A stretch of 54,559 nucleotides of DNA from Deltaproteobacteria bacterium. GTDB taxonomy: Bacteria; Desulfobacterota; DSM-4660; Desulfatiglandales; HGW-15. Positions 53,492 to 54,559 of this stretch are shown piece after piece (positions within the stretch are counted from its first letter, which is position 1; each line of letters starts with the position of its first letter). Under the pieces are notes generated by a model. It did no database searches. It was given only the letters and a program-made list of their open reading frames with translations, and had not been told where the DNA came from. The DNA lies in assembly GCA_019308745.1 (NCBI GenBank), contig JAFDHO010000006.1:1-54559 (forward strand). Direction: 5' to 3'. The position numbers and the translations under genes are program-made.

Positions 53492-54529
53492 CTATATGTC
53501 TGCAATGACTTCCACAAGGGTGCCTTTCAGTTCATCGAGGTCCACCTTTTCAATGACGGCATCCCCAATCCCCTTCAAGAATACAAAGTGAACCTTCCCC
53601 TGTTCCCTCTTCTTGTCCTTTCTAACGGCATCGAGAACCATATCAACGTCATACTCGATCACTACAGGCAGCCCCAGATTCGTGAGGAGATTTTCAATCC
53701 TTCGTACCTCGCTGTCACTAAGATAGCCTCTCTTCTGCGAAAACCTTGCTGCCAAGCACATCCCGGTGCTTACTGCCTTACCATGTGAGATATTCGCAAT
53801 CTTCTCTATGGCATGACCAAGGGTATGTCCGAAATTGAGTTTTCGGCGAGTCCCCTTTTCCCTTTCATCTCTGTTCACTATTCCTGCCTTTATGGCCAGG
53901 GAGTCGTAGATTATTTTCTCCGTGCAATTCCTTTCCAACATGAGCACATCATCAAGGTTCGTTTCAAGAAAGGTGAAAAGGCCCGCGTCTCCAATCAAGG
54001 CATGTTTGACTACTTCGGCCAGGCCGTTAGAGATCTCTGCCTTGGGAAGTGTCTCTAAGAGATAAGGGTCGCAAATTACGAAGTCGGGTTGATTGAATGT
54101 CCCGACAATGTTCTTATACCCATGAAGGTTAACACCATTTTTCCCACCCACGCTCGCATCGACCTGGGATAATAGGGTGGAAGGTACAAATCCGAACCCC
54201 ATGCCCCGGAGATAGGTTGAACCAACAAAGCCGGTGATATCACATACGACACCGCCTCCGATCCCTACCAGAAAGGAAGATCGGTCGACCTCCATTTCCG
54301 TGAGCGTTCTATATATATCAAGGACCGTATCCAGGGTCTTCACCCTTTCCCCAGCTCCTAGCTCAATGACCCTGCACGGGGGGAATTGGGGGCCGTAAAG
54401 ACTTCTCACGTTCACATCGGCAAGGATCACGGCCCCCTCCAGGGGTATGTGATTTCCTAGGGACTGGATAGGGGCTCCCAGGTATATGGTGCTGGTGCCC
54501 CTTGTTCCCTGGATCTTCAAGGTCCTCAC
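53492..54529 (-). CDS. aroB: 3-dehydroquinate synthase
   Basis: 345 residues, GTG start after ctggagatag. NAD site GIGGGVVCDITGFVGSTYLRG, metal ligands in GLAEVVKHALI and NFGHTLGHAIE. Cyclises DAHP. It overlaps the stop codon of the upstream gene by four bases (GTGA). Confidence 0.96.
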   Translation of the reverse strand: MRTLKIQGTRGTSTIYLGAPIQSLGNHIPLEGAVILADVNVRSLYGPQFPPCRVIELGAGERVKTLDTVLDIYRTLTEMEVDRSSFLVGIGGGVVCDITGFVGSTYLRGMGFGFVPSTLLSQVDASVGGKNGVNLHGYKNIVGTFNQPDFVICDPYLLETLPKAEISNGLAEVVKHALIGDAGLFTFLETNLDDVLMLERNCTEKIIYDSLAIKAGIVNRDEREKGTRRKLNFGHTLGHAIEKIANISHGKAVSTGMCLAARFSQKRGYLSDSEVRRIENLLTNLGLPVVIEYDVDMVLDAVRKDKKREQGKVHFVFLKGIGDAVIEKVDLDELKGTLVEVIADI

Positions 54530-54559
54530 GATGCTATCTCCAGAAAAGCCTTTTCTCTC
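54526..54559 (-). CDS. 3' end of a gene upstream of aroB (last 10 codons)
   Basis: The last 10 codons plus stop of a frame entering from the right edge (REKAFLEIAS) overlap the aroB start as GTGA. A DAHP synthase would fit this operon position, but 10 codons cannot show it. Confidence 0.5.
   Translation of the reverse strand, partial: REKAFLEIAS

Noticed and set aside
1-54559. tRNA, rRNA, CRISPR arrays, prophage or complete insertion sequences
   Set aside because: None recognised on reading; a tRNAscan or IS search could still find something I missed.

Overview
The window looks like a chromosomal piece of a Gram-negative, anaerobic-type bacterium of the Desulfobacterota (former Deltaproteobacteria). 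This is inferred from gene content: an AprA-like flavoprotein, an IclR-linked tripartite tricarboxylate transporter, an orphan molybdopterin oxidoreductase, a lexA-imuB-dnaE2 cassette, an M16 peptidase, DUF3568 and DUF362 proteins, and caspase/CHASE2 genes. No rRNA, tRNA, CRISPR array, prophage or intact insertion sequence was seen, and taxonomy was not tested by any search.

Layout. 1-1318 (minus): IclR regulator, a 4-Cys zinc-finger-like small protein and the start of a flavoprotein. 1676-8735 (plus): M16 peptidase, then a TctC-TctB-TctA transporter with a metallo-beta-lactamase-fold hydrolase. 8851-9858 (plus): two small proteins and nicotinamidase. 9919-15395 (minus): a four-gene group of lipoprotein, TPR-caspase, DUF4384 protein and CHASE2 adenylate/guanylate cyclase. 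15887-17650: DUF362 protein with an N-terminal acetyltransferase-like part. 17698-24791: cobalamin riboswitch with terminator, then btuB, btuF, btuC, btuD, exbB, exbD and tonB, a self-contained vitamin B12 uptake operon. 25152-29457: sugar ABC importer without its ATPase, then nadC. 29664-31835: molybdopterin oxidoreductase. 31996-32833: a large nested palindrome and a vapBC toxin-antitoxin pair. 33011-34345 (minus): membrane diguanylate cyclase. 34566-40433: SOS mutagenesis cassette lexA-imuB-dnaE2, with lexA enclosed by two copies of a ~310 bp palindromic repeat. 40447-42697 (minus): fabZ, acyl carrier protein and a long ketoacyl synthase. 43191-45805: SH3 protein, DUF3568 lipoprotein, a small conserved-looking protein and a cold-shock protein. 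46158-49442 (plus): AMIN-like membrane protein, coiled-coil protein, cNMP-fold/PilZ protein and FlhG/MinD-like ATPase behind a perfect consensus promoter. 49537-54559 (minus): shikimate/phenylalanine operon aroB-pheA-aroD-aroE-aroA.

The window is rich in nucleotide second-messenger parts: a class III cyclase, a GGDEF protein, a PilZ/cNMP-fold protein and a cyclase with a PilZ-like tail. It also holds at least three families of non-coding palindromic repeats. The most interesting candidates for a poorly described system are the caspase/CHASE2-cyclase group (9919-15395), the PilZ/FlhG operon (46158-49442), and the palindromic repeats around lexA and beside vapBC.
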